64,000 bases of DNA, from the NCBI GenBank assembly GCA_045806525.1, contig JBJMJD010000087.1, forward strand, positions 28,301-92,300, read 5' to 3'. Position 1 is the stretch's first letter, and each line of letters starts with the position of its first letter. Shown here in pieces: positions 51,216 through 60,392 of the stretch. Below the pieces are notes generated by a model that saw only the letters and a program-made list of their open reading frames with translations, made no database searches and was not told the DNA's origin. Made by a program: the position numbers and the translations under genes. The DNA comes from JAICYJ01 sp045806525 (GTDB taxonomy: Bacteria; Actinomycetota; Thermoleophilia; Gaiellales; JAICJC01).

Positions 51216-51797
51216 TTGGCACTCCAGCAGCCAGACCCCGACGTCCTGAGGCTCGCACGGCACGGAGACGAGCGTGCGTTTGCCGTGATCGTGCGCCAGT
51301 ACCAGGTGCCGTTGCTGAACTACATCACCCGCGTGCTGGCGGGTGACCAGGCGCTCGCCGAGGACATGTGCCAGGAGGTGTTTCTGCGGGTCTATCAGGC
51401 GCTTCCCGGCTTCGACGCGCGCTGCCAGTTCACGACCTGGATGTTCCAGGTGGCGAAGCACCGCGTGGTGGACGAGCTGCGCGCGCGCGAGCGGCGCGGC
51501 CGTCCGGCGGTCGAGCTGGACGTGGTCGCGCACCTGCACCCGGTGCGGATCGAGACCGAGGCGATCGAGGAGATGGACACGGTCTGGCGGGCGATCGGCG
51601 CGCTTCCGATCGACCTGAAGATGGCACTGCTGCTGCGCGACGTGGTCGGCCTCAGCTACGCCGAGATCGCAGACACGCTGGACACCACGCTGGCCACGGT
51701 CAAGTGGCGGATCTACAAGGCGCGTGAGACGGTCGCCGCCGAGCTGCAGCTGCAGGGCTACGGCCACTCGCCGCGCGGTTCCAAGCGCACCGCCTGA
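51216..51797 (+). CDS. Sigma-70 family (ECF-like) RNA polymerase sigma factor
   Basis: 193 residues from TTG 51216, the only start that keeps all of region 2. Region 2: FAVIVRQYQVPLLNYITRVL, EDMCQEVFLRVYQALPGF, FTTWMFQVAKHRVVDELRARER. Region 4: IDLKMALLLRDVVGLSYAEIADTLDTTLATVKWRIYKAR. Region 1.1 and 3 are absent, as in ECF factors. No anti-sigma gene follows; the downstream gene is a convergent phosphoesterase. Confidence 0.93.
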   Translation: MALQQPDPDVLRLARHGDERAFAVIVRQYQVPLLNYITRVLAGDQALAEDMCQEVFLRVYQALPGFDARCQFTTWMFQVAKHRVVDELRARERRGRPAVELDVVAHLHPVRIETEAIEEMDTVWRAIGALPIDLKMALLLRDVVGLSYAEIADTLDTTLATVKWRIYKARETVAAELQLQGYGHSPRGSKRTA

Positions 51798-51803
51798 CTT
51801 CGG

Positions 51804-52532
51804 CTACCGACCTTCGCCCAGCCTCCACGCGAGGCTCGCCGGCAGGCCGGCGTCGGTGATCGCCCGCTGCGCGCGCTCGATGTCGTAGTCCACCCGCCGC
51901 CAGGTCGCGGTGGCCGCATCCAGGTCGAGAACCATGTACGCGGCGCGCGGATCGCTGTCTCGTGGCTGGCCGACCGAGCCGGGGTTCAGCAGCCAGCGGT
52001 CGCCGTCCAGCGCGCGCGTGCCGGGCTCCGAGTAGCCGCCGTTGGCCCGGCCGCCGCCACCGGGCGAGTAGGCCAGCGGCACGTGGCTGTGGCCGATCAG
52101 GCAGATGTCCCGGGTCATCACCTCCAGGCAGCTCTGCGCCGTGCGCTGGTCGATCACGTACTCCCAGACGGGATCCCGCGGGCTCGCGTGGTGCAGCTCG
52201 ACGCCGCCCCGCTCGCCGCTCGGCTGCAGCGCCCGCAGCTGCTCCAGCGCCTCGGCGCTGAGCGTCTCCTTGGCCCAGCGGGCGGCCACCGCGGCATCGT
52301 GCGCGAACACGCTGATATCGACGGTGCCGTTCACGACCAGGTCATGGTTGCCGGCCAGGCAGATGTCGGACACCTCGATCACCGCGCGTGTGCATGCCTC
52401 GGGGTCGGCGTTGTAGCCGACCAGATCGCCCAGGCACCACAGCTCCTCGGCGCCCTCCTGCTCGACAGCCTCCAGCACCGCCTCGAGCGCCGGCAGGTTG
52501 CCGTGGACGTCAGAGAGAATGACCGCTTTCAT
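51804..52532 (-). CDS. Metallophosphoesterase (YfcE/MJ0936-like)
   Basis: 242 residues from ATG 52532. Calcineurin-like metal motifs: AVILSDVHGNLPALEAVL (D-x-H), LWCLGDLVGYNADPE (G-D), ICLAGNHDLVVNG (GNHD), ICLIGHSHVPLAY (GHSH) are complete. Likely a cyclic-nucleotide or phosphodiester hydrolase; substrate unknown. Divergent from the M48 peptidase gene. Confidence 0.93.
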   Translation of the reverse strand: MKAVILSDVHGNLPALEAVLEAVEQEGAEELWCLGDLVGYNADPEACTRAVIEVSDICLAGNHDLVVNGTVDISVFAHDAAVAARWAKETLSAEALEQLRALQPSGERGGVELHHASPRDPVWEYVIDQRTAQSCLEVMTRDICLIGHSHVPLAYSPGGGGRANGGYSEPGTRALDGDRWLLNPGSVGQPRDSDPRAAYMVLDLDAATATWRRVDYDIERAQRAITDAGLPASLAWRLGEGR

Positions 52533-52571
52533 GGAACCGGGTGCCGCGTCGCGCAGAGAGGGTCGACCGGC

Positions 52572-53771
52572 ATGCGTCGGTACTCTACCGACGCCGTGCG
52601 CCGCATCCTTCTGCCCGCCATGCTGCTGATCGCGCTGAGCGTGTGGCTGTGGACATCGGCGGTGCTGCCCGGCCCCTCACCGGTGCCGCCGGCCACGTCG
52701 GTCTTCAGCTCGTCGCAGATCCACCGCGCCCAGGACTACCGCAATCTCGGCTACGCGATCACGCTGGCGGCGCTGGCCGCGCAGCTGCTGGCGGCCTGGC
52801 TGCTGGCGCTGTGGGCGCGCCCGCTGGCGGCCCGCATGCCGGCGATCGTGGCGGCTGCGGCGGGCGCGTTTGCGATCTCGGCTGCGGCGCTGCCGTTCGG
52901 CTTCTGGGCGCACCGCCGTGCCGCTGACGTCGGCCTCGACCTGCAGAGCACGGCCGCCTGGGTGCGCGACGCGCTGCTGGCCTGTGCCGTCCAGGCGGTG
53001 GCCGTGGCGGCGGTGTACGGGCTGGGTCGGATCGCGTACCGGCGGTTCGGGCCGGTCGGCGTCGCCGTCGCGGCCTGGATCGCGGTCGCGGTCTTCACCC
53101 TGGTGCAGCCGGTGCTGATCGACCCGCTGTTCATGTCGACGAGGCCGCTGCCGGCGGCGGCCGCCCTGCAGGCCGCGGCGCTCGAGCACACGATGGGCGC
53201 GCACCCCTCCTCGATCCGGGTGGCCGACGCGTCGTCGCGCACCACCGGCGAGAACGCCGAGGTGGACGGGCTGGGGCCGACCGTGCGGATGGTGGTCGAC
53301 GACACCGCCCTGCGTGCCCCGCCGGACCAGCTGCGGGCGCTGCTGGCGCACGAGCTCGGCCACGTGCAGCGCATGCACACGCTGAGGGGCGTGCTCTGGT
53401 TCGGAGTGATCGGCGTGCCCGCGATCCTGCTGGTACTGGCGGCGGCCTCCCGGCTCTGCCGGGGACGGTTGCTCGAGCCGTCGTCGGTGCCGGTGATCCT
53501 GGCCTGCGCCATGACCGCGGCGATCGTGCTGCTGCCGGTCGAGAACCTGATCTCACGCCGAATCGAGGCCGAGGCCGATTGGGCAGGCCTGCGGGCCACC
53601 CGTGATCCGGCCGGGATGGAGGCGCTGCAGCGGCGGCTGGCCATCACCAACCTCTCCAACCCGGCGCCGCCGCGCTGGATCGTGTGGGCGCTGTTCGACC
53701 ATCCGCCGGTGATGGACCGGATCGCGGTCGCCCGCGGCTACTCCTCGCCGTCCTCTTCCTCGGCGCCGTAG
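52572..53771 (+). CDS. M48-family membrane metallopeptidase (Ste24/CAAX-protease-like)
   Basis: 399 residues from ATG 52572 with about six or seven membrane segments and the zinc motif LLAHELGHVQRMHT, with the downstream ligand Glu in RRIEAEADWAGLRATRDP. The N-terminal PPATSVFSSSQIHRAQDYRNLGYAI segment matches prokaryotic Ste24-like proteins. It probably cleaves membrane proteins or processes prenylated/exported peptides. Its last 34 bases overlap the convergent DUF3467 gene. Confidence 0.92.
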   Translation: MRRYSTDAVRRILLPAMLLIALSVWLWTSAVLPGPSPVPPATSVFSSSQIHRAQDYRNLGYAITLAALAAQLLAAWLLALWARPLAARMPAIVAAAAGAFAISAAALPFGFWAHRRAADVGLDLQSTAAWVRDALLACAVQAVAVAAVYGLGRIAYRRFGPVGVAVAAWIAVAVFTLVQPVLIDPLFMSTRPLPAAAALQAAALEHTMGAHPSSIRVADASSRTTGENAEVDGLGPTVRMVVDDTALRAPPDQLRALLAHELGHVQRMHTLRGVLWFGVIGVPAILLVLAAASRLCRGRLLEPSSVPVILACAMTAAIVLLPVENLISRRIEAEADWAGLRATRDPAGMEALQRRLAITNLSNPAPPRWIVWALFDHPPVMDRIAVARGYSSPSSSSAP

Positions 53772-54070
53772 TCGTCATCGCTCTCGCCGTCGAACTCGGG
53801 CAGGTTCTTGATGCCCTCGCGGGTGCGCCACTTGGAGTAGTTGTCCTCCATGGCCTCGATCAGCTCCTGCATGAAGCGCGGTGACAGGTTGACGCGGGCG
53901 ACGACGACGCCCGGCACCTCCTCCTCTTCGACCTCGTGGTCGACCCGCGCAAAGGTGATCGTGAACTCGTAGGGCGAGTGGCTGACGTTGGCGAAGTTGG
54001 CGTAGACGCCGGCCATGATTTCCGGTGTGAAGTGGATGTTCAGGTGTCGTTCGCCTGGGGCGTCTTCCAT
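53738..54070 (-). CDS. DUF3467 family protein
   Basis: 110 residues from ATG 54070. The family core is LNIHFTPEIMAGVYANFANVSHSPYEFTITFARVDH followed by VVVARVNLSPRFMQELIEAMEDNYSKWRTREG; the tail is strongly acidic (EFDGESDDDYGAEEEDGEE). Cytoplasmic, function unknown; DUF3467 proteins are widespread in actinobacteria. Divergent from argS by 25 bases. Confidence 0.9.
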   Translation of the reverse strand: MEDAPGERHLNIHFTPEIMAGVYANFANVSHSPYEFTITFARVDHEVEEEEVPGVVVARVNLSPRFMQELIEAMEDNYSKWRTREGIKNLPEFDGESDDDYGAEEEDGEE

Positions 54071-54095
54071 CGCGCCACCCTACTACGATGGTTCC

Positions 54096-55679
54096 ATGAG
54101 CGGTAGCGTTCTCAGCGAGCTGGCCGAGCCCCTGCGGGCGGCCGTCAGCGCGGCCGGCGGCGACGGCGAGCCGGTGCGGCTCGACCGCCCGGCCGACGCC
54201 GCGCACGGCGACTACGCGAGCGCGGTGGCGCTGGCGCTGGCGAAACCGATGAAGGCGGCGCCCCGCCAGATCGCCCAGCGGATCGTCGAGCAGCTGCAGT
54301 CGCCGTGGATCGAGGGTACCGACATCGCCGGGCCGGGATTCATCAACCTGCGGCTGCGGCCGGGCTGGTACGGCCACGTCGTGGGGCGCGTGCTGGACGA
54401 GGGCGCGCGCTTCGGCGCCGGCGCGGCGGCGCGTCCGCAGCGCCTGCAGGTCGAGTTCGTGAGCGGCAACCCGACCGGCCCCGTGACCGTTGGCAGCGCG
54501 CGCAACGCCGCCTACGGCGACTCGCTGGCGCGGCTGTTCGCGTTCGCCGGCCACGACGTCGAGCGCGAGTACTACTTCAACGACGCCGGCCGCCAGGTCG
54601 ATCTGTTCGGCGAGTCGCTGCGCGCCCGCGGCCGCGGCGAGCAGGTGCCCGAGGACGGCTACCACGGCGACTACGTGGCCGGGATCGCGGCGGAGTTGGG
54701 GCTCGACCCGGATGCGCCGCTGGAGGAGTGGACGCGGGCCGGGAGCGAGCTGATGATGGCGCAGATCCGGGCCACGCTGGAGCGGTTTCGCGTGCACTTC
54801 GACTCCTGGTTCCTGGAGCGGTCGTTGTACGAGGACGGGTCGGTCGAGCGCGCCATCGAGCGGGTGCGGGCGGCCGGACACACGTATGAGAAGGACGGCG
54901 CACTCTGGCTGCGCTCGTCGGAGCTGGGCGACGACAAGGACCGCGTGATCGTCCGCTCCAACGGCGAGCCCGGCTACCTGGCCGGCGACATCGCCTACAT
55001 CGTGTCCAAGATGGAGCGTGGCTTCGACATCGCCGTCTACGTGCTGGGCGCGGATCACCACGGCTACATGCGGCGCCTGAAGGCGGCGGCCGCGGCGCTC
55101 GGATACGACCCCGATCGCATCGACGTGCAGCTCTACCAGCTGGTGCACCTGACCGGGGGCCGGATGTCGAAGCGGGCGGGGCTGGTGGTGACCCTGGACG
55201 ACCTGATGGACGCGGTCGGCGTCGATGCCGCCCGGTTCGTGCTGGTGCAGCGATCCCACGACCAGACGATCGACCTCGATCTCGACCTGCTGGTCCAGCA
55301 GAACGCCGAGAACCCGGTCTACTACTGCCAGTACGCGCACGCCCGGATCGCGGCGGTGCTGCGGAACGCCGGTGACGCTGCACAGGGGGCGCGCCCGGCG
55401 GCTTCCTGGGTGCCCGAGCCGGCCGAAGCGGCGCTGGTCAAGTCGCTGGCCGAGTTCCCGGACATGGTGGCCGAGGCGGCCGAGTGGCGCGGGCCGCATC
55501 GCGTGGTCAGCTACATGCAGGACACCGCCAAGGAGTTCCACCAGTTCTACGGCCAGTGCCGCGTGATCGGCGAGGCGCCGGACATCCAGGCCAGCCGGCT
55601 GGCGCTGTGCATGGCCACCAAGCAGGTGCTGGCGACGGCCCTCGATCTGATCGGCGTGGACGCGCCGGAGCACATGTAG
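54096..55679 (+). CDS. argS: Arginyl-tRNA synthetase with altered HIGH motif
   Basis: 527 residues from ATG 54096. N-terminal Add1-like region, then the class I signature region EFVSGNPTGPVTVGSARNAAYGD. In most ArgRS the HIGH motif here is H-V-G-H; in this protein residues 131-134 are T-V-G-S, so both histidines are absent. KMSKS region: GGRMSKRAGLVVTLDDLMD (R-M-S-K at 356-359). The C-terminal anticodon-binding domain (YCQYAHARIAAVLRNAG, CMATKQVLATALDLIGVDAPEHM) is normal. The only ArgRS in the window. A lineage with this variant may exist; otherwise it is a divergent paralogue. Confidence 0.9.
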   Translation: MSGSVLSELAEPLRAAVSAAGGDGEPVRLDRPADAAHGDYASAVALALAKPMKAAPRQIAQRIVEQLQSPWIEGTDIAGPGFINLRLRPGWYGHVVGRVLDEGARFGAGAAARPQRLQVEFVSGNPTGPVTVGSARNAAYGDSLARLFAFAGHDVEREYYFNDAGRQVDLFGESLRARGRGEQVPEDGYHGDYVAGIAAELGLDPDAPLEEWTRAGSELMMAQIRATLERFRVHFDSWFLERSLYEDGSVERAIERVRAAGHTYEKDGALWLRSSELGDDKDRVIVRSNGEPGYLAGDIAYIVSKMERGFDIAVYVLGADHHGYMRRLKAAAAALGYDPDRIDVQLYQLVHLTGGRMSKRAGLVVTLDDLMDAVGVDAARFVLVQRSHDQTIDLDLDLLVQQNAENPVYYCQYAHARIAAVLRNAGDAAQGARPAASWVPEPAEAALVKSLAEFPDMVAEAAEWRGPHRVVSYMQDTAKEFHQFYGQCRVIGEAPDIQASRLALCMATKQVLATALDLIGVDAPEHM

Positions 55680-55711
55680 AGGCCCGCGGGCACGCTGCTA
55701 CCCTGACGCCC

Positions 55712-56041
55712 ATGAGCGTTCCCGAAGCTCCCAGCGTCTACGAGGTCGACGAGCTCGCCGACCTGCTTTCAGGCGATCACGCCGACACCGGTGACGGCGA
55801 GTGGTACGCGATCCGCACCGATCCCTGGCCATGCCCTGCGTGCGGAGACGTGTTCGACTACATCACGGCCTGCCACCACGTGGTGGTCACGCCGGAGCGC
55901 GACGACCTGATCGACCACGCTGCGCGTGCCGCGCAGGTCGGCCGCAATCCCAAGATCGTGCGCTATGAGGACTCGCTGCCCACGATCACCCTGTGGCAGT
56001 GGCGAGCGCTGGGCCGGCCGGTGCACGGCATCAAAGCCTGA
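55712..56041 (+). CDS. Small zinc-ribbon-like hypothetical protein
   Basis: 109 residues from ATG 55712. A C-x2-C pair (WPCPACGDVFDYITACHHV) followed by His residues suggests one zinc-binding knuckle. N-terminal acidic segment EVDELADLLSGDHADTGDGEW. No family recognised. Follows argS by 32 bases and precedes the next gene by six, so it may share their transcription. Confidence 0.65.
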   Translation: MSVPEAPSVYEVDELADLLSGDHADTGDGEWYAIRTDPWPCPACGDVFDYITACHHVVVTPERDDLIDHAARAAQVGRNPKIVRYEDSLPTITLWQWRALGRPVHGIKA

Positions 56042-56047
56042 TCGGCG

Positions 56048-56581
56048 ATGATTGGACGCCGTGCCCAGGGCCTGGTGGCGGTGACCGTCGCTCTGGCGGG
56101 CATGGCGGTGCTGCTGGCGGCGGGCGGTGCACCGGCGCAGGTCGACCAGCCGCTGCAGCCGACCGATCCCGGCGAGTTCGTGCCGTCCAGCCTCAGCCAC
56201 CACGCCTTCGCGCTGTGGGCGCGGGCTGACGGGAATGCTGAGCAGGCGGCGGAAACGTTCGGCGGCCGCATCGACCGCTGCCGGCGAACGGTCAAGGATC
56301 CGAATCGCCTGGGCGGCTGCATCGGCCGGGTCGTGAACGGCCTGCATGTGAGCGCCGACGCCGCCGTGTCGAATGCCCGCATCCTGTTCCCGGCAGGCGG
56401 CGCCTGCGAGCGCGCGCTTCGCATCTACGTCCACAGCCTGTCCGCCTACACGGCCGCCCTGACCTGGTTCGACCAGGGCGTCGGCCAGCGGCCCTACAGC
56501 CGGGTCGGCCTGATCGGATTGCGCCAGGACACGCATGGTGCGGCCGGCACCGTGTTCAGCGCATGCGGTTCGTTCCTGTGA
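56048..56581 (+). CDS. Exported hypothetical protein
   Basis: 177 residues with a signal peptide (MIGRRAQGLVAVTVALAGMAVLLAAGGAPA, cleavage near PAQ-V) and a soluble helical domain with a conserved-looking CRRTVKDPNRLGGCIGRVVNGLHV and the pair CERAL...CGSF that could form disulfides. No family recognised. Six bases after the zinc-ribbon gene. Confidence 0.65.
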   Translation: MIGRRAQGLVAVTVALAGMAVLLAAGGAPAQVDQPLQPTDPGEFVPSSLSHHAFALWARADGNAEQAAETFGGRIDRCRRTVKDPNRLGGCIGRVVNGLHVSADAAVSNARILFPAGGACERALRIYVHSLSAYTAALTWFDQGVGQRPYSRVGLIGLRQDTHGAAGTVFSACGSFL

Positions 56582-56648
56582 GGATTGAAGCACCCTCGCA
56601 GGTGGAAGGGTTCTCAGGACCGGCCGCGAATCGGTCGATGATCTTCTC

Positions 56649-57089
56649 ATGCTCGAGCACGTTGACAGCACCTCGATCGCCGCTTCGCCCGACACCGTCT
56701 ACGACGCCGCGTGCGCGCTTGACTGGCTCGACCCGGGGATCGTCGTCACCCGTATCAGCGATGACGGTGACGGCGTCAGCGGCAGCTACCGCCTGCGCAT
56801 GCACGTGCTCGGCTCCGAGCACACGGCGGTGCTCGAAGTCGAGGCAGGTGCGGACGGCCGGCGGGTCGGGTTCAGCAGCGTCGATTGCAAGGAGTGCACG
56901 ATCGATGGCATGTACCTGCTGGAGGCGTCGGGGTCGGGCACGCGGGTGAGCCTGCGGTTGCAGGCCCAACCGCACGGGCGTTACCGGTTCATGAAGCCGC
57001 TGATCATCCCGGTCTTGCACACCTCGGTGGCAGACGCGCTGGCACGGCTGAAGGCGCACGTCGAGGAGCGTCTGGCCGAAGCCGCCTGA
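56649..57089 (+). CDS. SRPBCC/polyketide-cyclase-like protein
   Basis: 146 residues with the START/SRPBCC opening VDSTSIAASPDTVYDAACALDWLDPG and alternating strands (GSYRLRMHVLGSEHTAVLEVE, TRVSLRLQAQPHGRYRF) that build the helix-grip cavity. Binds a small hydrophobic ligand or acts as a chaperone-like protein; function unknown. Possibly in one unit with the histidine kinase 28 bases downstream. Confidence 0.8.
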   Translation: MLEHVDSTSIAASPDTVYDAACALDWLDPGIVVTRISDDGDGVSGSYRLRMHVLGSEHTAVLEVEAGADGRRVGFSSVDCKECTIDGMYLLEASGSGTRVSLRLQAQPHGRYRFMKPLIIPVLHTSVADALARLKAHVEERLAEAA

Positions 57090-57117
57090 TCGTCGCTCGA
57101 CCGCGTAGCATGCGGCG

Positions 57118-58881
57118 ATGAGCGGCGGCGGCGAAGGGGAGCGGCCGGCAAGTTTCCAGCATCTGGTCGACACGATGCCGGGGGCGGTCTTCCTGCGCGA
57201 CCAGGCGGCCGTGGCCGAGCGGCGGATGAGCTACGTCAGCCCGCAGGCCGAGCGGGTGACGGGCGTTTCGGCGTGGCGCTGGCTGGCGCCGGATGCGCTG
57301 GACGTGCTGGGTGAGTTCCTGGACGAGCCGACGCTGGCGGAGCACCGCGCCCGGGCGGACGCGGCCGCCGAGCGGGATGAGTTGTTCGACGCCGTCTACC
57401 GGATCCGCGGCGACGACGACCGCATCCGCTGGGTGCGGCACCACAGCGTGGTGCTGCCGGACACGCCCCACACGCGGATCGGGTTCTGGCTGGACGTGAC
57501 CGAGAACCGCTATCACGACATGGTGGAGGGGCTGCCGGCGATCGTGGCCGTGCTGGATATGCATACCGACGAGGCGCTGTTTGTGAACCCGCAGGTGGAG
57601 CGGATCACGGGCATGCCGCCCGCCTACTGGACGCGCCCGGGCGGCCTGGACGAGTTCCGCAGGCGTGTGCATCCCGACGACTACCCGCAGCAGGGCGGCC
57701 TGCCGCGGTTCGGGCGAACCCGGTCGGCCGAGTTCCGCTGGATCCGGCCGGACGGCCGAACGCGCTGGCTGCGAACAGTCTCGGCGATGCTGCCCGGCAC
57801 CGACGGTCTGGTGCAGGCGCTGGCGTTCGACGTGACCGCCGAGATGCGGGCGGCGGAGGGGCTGGCCCAGCAGCGACACCGCTACCAGACGCTGGTCGAG
57901 CAGCTGCCCGTGGCCACCTTTGTGACCGACGCGGAGGGCGTGCTGACCTACATCAGCCCGCAGATCGAGCCGATCCTGGGCCTGACGCCGGAGCAGCTGA
58001 TCGGCATGAGCGCCGAGGCGCGCCAGAGCTTTGTGGTCGAGGAGGACCGGCCGCTGATGGAGCGGGCCGGCGGGCGGCTGTACCGGGGCGAGACCGACCG
58101 CTATGACATCCAGCTGCGGATGCGAAACGCCGACGGGCGCACCCGGCATGTGCACATGATCGCGCGCGATCTGCGCGACGGTGAGGGGGCACGCTTGGCG
58201 CTGCAGGGGGTGATCGTTGATGTGACCGACCAGCGGGTGGCGGAGCAGCGGCGTCGCGAGGCGCTGGAGGCGCTGGTGACGGCGGCGGAAGCCGAGCAGA
58301 CGCGGATCTCGGCCGAGCTGCACGACGACACGGTGCAGGTGATGACGGCGATGCTGATGCAGATCCGCCGGCTGGGCGGCGACGACCCGAGGTTGGCAGA
58401 GTTGGAGACGATGCTGGCTGCCGCGCTCGACCGCACGCGGCGGCTGATGTTCGAGCTGCGGCCGCAGGTGCTGCAGCGGGCGGGGCTGGCGGCGGCGATC
58501 CAGGAGCTGGCTGTGGAAGGGCCGTGGAGCAGCCACACGGTCGAGATCGCAGTGCCACGGCAGTCAGACACCACCGAGGCGCTGGTCTACAGGACGATTC
58601 GCGAGCTGATTATCAATGCCCGCAAGCACTCCCAGGCATCGGAGCTGCGAGTGTCGGGCGCGGTGCGGGACGGCGAGCTGGTGTTCGACGTGTGGGACGA
58701 CGGGGTCGGCTTCGACCTCGACCGAGCGCTCGACCGCGACCTGATGCGGTTGCACCTGGGGCTCGACACGTGTGCGGAGCGGGTGCGGGTGGCCGGCGGG
58801 GAGCTGCGGATGCAGAGCGAGCCGGGGCAGGGCGCGCGGTTCCAGCTGCGGTTGCCGGTGGCGCCGGCTATGACCGGGTAG
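57118..58881 (+). CDS. Three-PAS sensor histidine kinase (NarL/LiaS-type HisKA_3)
   Basis: 587 residues, no membrane segment, so a cytoplasmic sensor. PAS domains at about 14-135, 140-250 and 265-385 (MPGAVFLRDQAA, LPAIVAVLDMHTDEALFVNPQ, LPVATFVTDAEGVLTYISPQ). HisKA_3 with phosphoacceptor His402 in ISAELHDDTVQVMTAML, then a GHKL ATPase (LIINARKHSQASELRV, VWDDGVGFD, GARFQLRLPV). Such kinases pair with NarL/FixJ-type response regulators; none is encoded in the window, so it is an orphan or its partner is elsewhere. Confidence 0.93.
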   Translation: MSGGGEGERPASFQHLVDTMPGAVFLRDQAAVAERRMSYVSPQAERVTGVSAWRWLAPDALDVLGEFLDEPTLAEHRARADAAAERDELFDAVYRIRGDDDRIRWVRHHSVVLPDTPHTRIGFWLDVTENRYHDMVEGLPAIVAVLDMHTDEALFVNPQVERITGMPPAYWTRPGGLDEFRRRVHPDDYPQQGGLPRFGRTRSAEFRWIRPDGRTRWLRTVSAMLPGTDGLVQALAFDVTAEMRAAEGLAQQRHRYQTLVEQLPVATFVTDAEGVLTYISPQIEPILGLTPEQLIGMSAEARQSFVVEEDRPLMERAGGRLYRGETDRYDIQLRMRNADGRTRHVHMIARDLRDGEGARLALQGVIVDVTDQRVAEQRRREALEALVTAAEAEQTRISAELHDDTVQVMTAMLMQIRRLGGDDPRLAELETMLAAALDRTRRLMFELRPQVLQRAGLAAAIQELAVEGPWSSHTVEIAVPRQSDTTEALVYRTIRELIINARKHSQASELRVSGAVRDGELVFDVWDDGVGFDLDRALDRDLMRLHLGLDTCAERVRVAGGELRMQSEPGQGARFQLRLPVAPAMTG

Positions 58882-58891
58882 GGTGCCGCTG

Positions 58892-59548
58892 ATGCGAACG
58901 GCACCGCTGGGGAGGATGCGTGCACGCAGGCTGGGCGGTCTGTGCCTTGCGATCCTGGTTGCGGCCACCCTGGTGGTCGGCTGCGGAGGAGGCGGCGGCG
59001 GGTCGTTCACGCTGCCCTCGAATGCGACGCTGCCGAACGGCGGCGGCGGGGGCGGTGGTGGTCAGACGACGACCGAGACGGTGTCCCCGGCGCCCGAGAC
59101 GCAGAAGAGTCAGAAGCAGGAGGACTCGACCAACTGGGCGCTGATCGCCCTGATCGCCGGCGCGGTGGTGCTGGTGGCGCTGATCGGCTGGCTGATCGCG
59201 CGTCACCGCGGCGCGCGCGGGCGCTACAGCCGTGCCGTCAACGACATCTATGCAGAGGGCGTCACGGTCCACGACCGGCTGGCGACGCTGGGGCCGCAGC
59301 CCGGGGCCGCGATCGCGGGGGTCGATCCGATGCTGGACAAGCTCACGGCGGACGCGCGGCGGCTGCAGCCGAGTGCGCCGAACGACCAGGCGCGGGCGGC
59401 GCTGGAAGACCTGCTGCGCGACCTGGTCGCCATCCGCTCGGCGGTCAGCGCGATCGAGACGAGCGGCGCGGCGGCCGAGACGGTCGACCTGCCGGGCCGG
59501 CTGGCCTCGATGCGCGCCTCGCTCGACCGGGTGCTGGCGGCGCGCTGA
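58892..59548 (+). CDS. Lipoprotein-like membrane protein
   Basis: 218 residues from ATG 58892 (GTG 58883 and ATG 58916 are alternatives). A basic start then a lipobox-like LAILVAATLVVGCGGG, a Gly-rich spacer, a second membrane helix (WALIALIAGAVVLVALIGWLIA) and a helical domain rich in Arg/Leu heptads (LEDLLRDLVAIRSAVSAIET) that could be coiled-coil. Function unknown. Directly after the histidine kinase, possibly in its operon. Confidence 0.6.
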   Translation: MRTAPLGRMRARRLGGLCLAILVAATLVVGCGGGGGGSFTLPSNATLPNGGGGGGGGQTTTETVSPAPETQKSQKQEDSTNWALIALIAGAVVLVALIGWLIARHRGARGRYSRAVNDIYAEGVTVHDRLATLGPQPGAAIAGVDPMLDKLTADARRLQPSAPNDQARAALEDLLRDLVAIRSAVSAIETSGAAAETVDLPGRLASMRASLDRVLAAR

Positions 59549-59579
59549 GCGAAGGGCGGTTCGCTAGAATGGCGGCCTC

Positions 59580-59652
59580 GCGGACGTAGCTCAGTTGGTA
59601 GAGCGTTGGCTTCCCAAGCCGAAGGTCGCGGGTTCGAGACCCGTCGTCCGCT
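59580..59652 (+). tRNA. tRNA-Gly (anticodon CCC)
   Basis: GCGGACG acceptor paired with CGTCCGC and discriminator T; D-arm AGCTCAGTTGGTAGAGC; anticodon arm TTGGC-TTCCCAA-GCCGA (anticodon CCC); T-arm GCGGGTTCGAGACCCGT. 73 bases, no encoded CCA. Long ORFs drawn across it are spurious. Confidence 0.96.
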
Positions 59653-59768
59653 CCTCAGTACCATCTCCTGAATCGCTATAGCCAGCAGCTGAGCCATGGG
59701 GCGGATACGGTGGCCGAAGCATCGCTTGAGCCGTCGCTGGGGTATGCCGATATTCGTCGCGGTTCACC

Positions 59769-60392
59769 ATGCCCTCAGATTGGCTAACGCTCGCACTCGG
59801 CGTGCTTCCCACCGCTCCTGTCGACCTCTCCGTGTTTCGCGCCGAGGGCGGCGACGCGCAGGTCAGGCTCCTCGGCCATAACGATCGCGGCCTGTTCGTG
59901 CGGATGGCTGGAGCTGACGCTGCCACGACGACCGGCGTCGTCTTCGCGCTCGAGCGATCTCGGGGTGCTGCGTTTGCGGTGTTCGGGACGATCTCGGCGC
60001 TCACGCCGCTCGGTGATGGTGACTGCGAGGTGCTAATCGAGGTCGACGAGGTGGTGCGATGGAAGTCTCGGCGACGGATCGAGGTCGACCTGCCCGCCAC
60101 GGTGGCGCTGTACGAACCAGGGGCGACGCAGCACCAAGGGCCGACACCGGTCCGCGTACTAAACCTGTCCGCTGAAGGGGCGGCCTTTGCGGTACGAGGG
60201 CAGTACCGTCGAGGCGACCAGCTACGCCTGGGTATGCATGTGGCCAACCGGCCGATCACCATCGCCGCACGGGTGGTGCAGGTAGGAAGCCCAGTGTTCG
60301 GCCAGAGCCGCGTCAGCTGCACATTCCCGTATCAGGATTCCATCGCCGAGGCGATTCATCGGTGGCCGGGTTTCGGCGACGCCGTCGCCTAG
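59769..60392 (+). CDS. PilZ-domain protein (c-di-GMP receptor)
   Basis: 207 residues. The C-terminal PilZ domain shows the c-di-GMP arginines in VVRWKSRRRIEVDLPATVAL and the second motif in VRVLNLSAEGAAFAV ((N/D)-x-S-x-x-G). The N-terminal ~100 residues resemble a YcgR-N/PilZN-like beta domain (VRLLGHNDRGLFVRMAG). Cytoplasmic receptor that could convey signals from diguanylate cyclases such as the PAS-GGDEF protein at 11.2 kb. Base composition here is lower in GC than the surroundings. Confidence 0.85.
   Translation: MPSDWLTLALGVLPTAPVDLSVFRAEGGDAQVRLLGHNDRGLFVRMAGADAATTTGVVFALERSRGAAFAVFGTISALTPLGDGDCEVLIEVDEVVRWKSRRRIEVDLPATVALYEPGATQHQGPTPVRVLNLSAEGAAFAVRGQYRRGDQLRLGMHVANRPITIAARVVQVGSPVFGQSRVSCTFPYQDSIAEAIHRWPGFGDAVA

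Noticed and set aside
59248..59697. A minus-strand frame over the tRNA-Gly
   Set aside because: Its protein-like part (SNPRPSAWEANALPTEL) is the reverse complement of the tRNA, a frequent false gene call.
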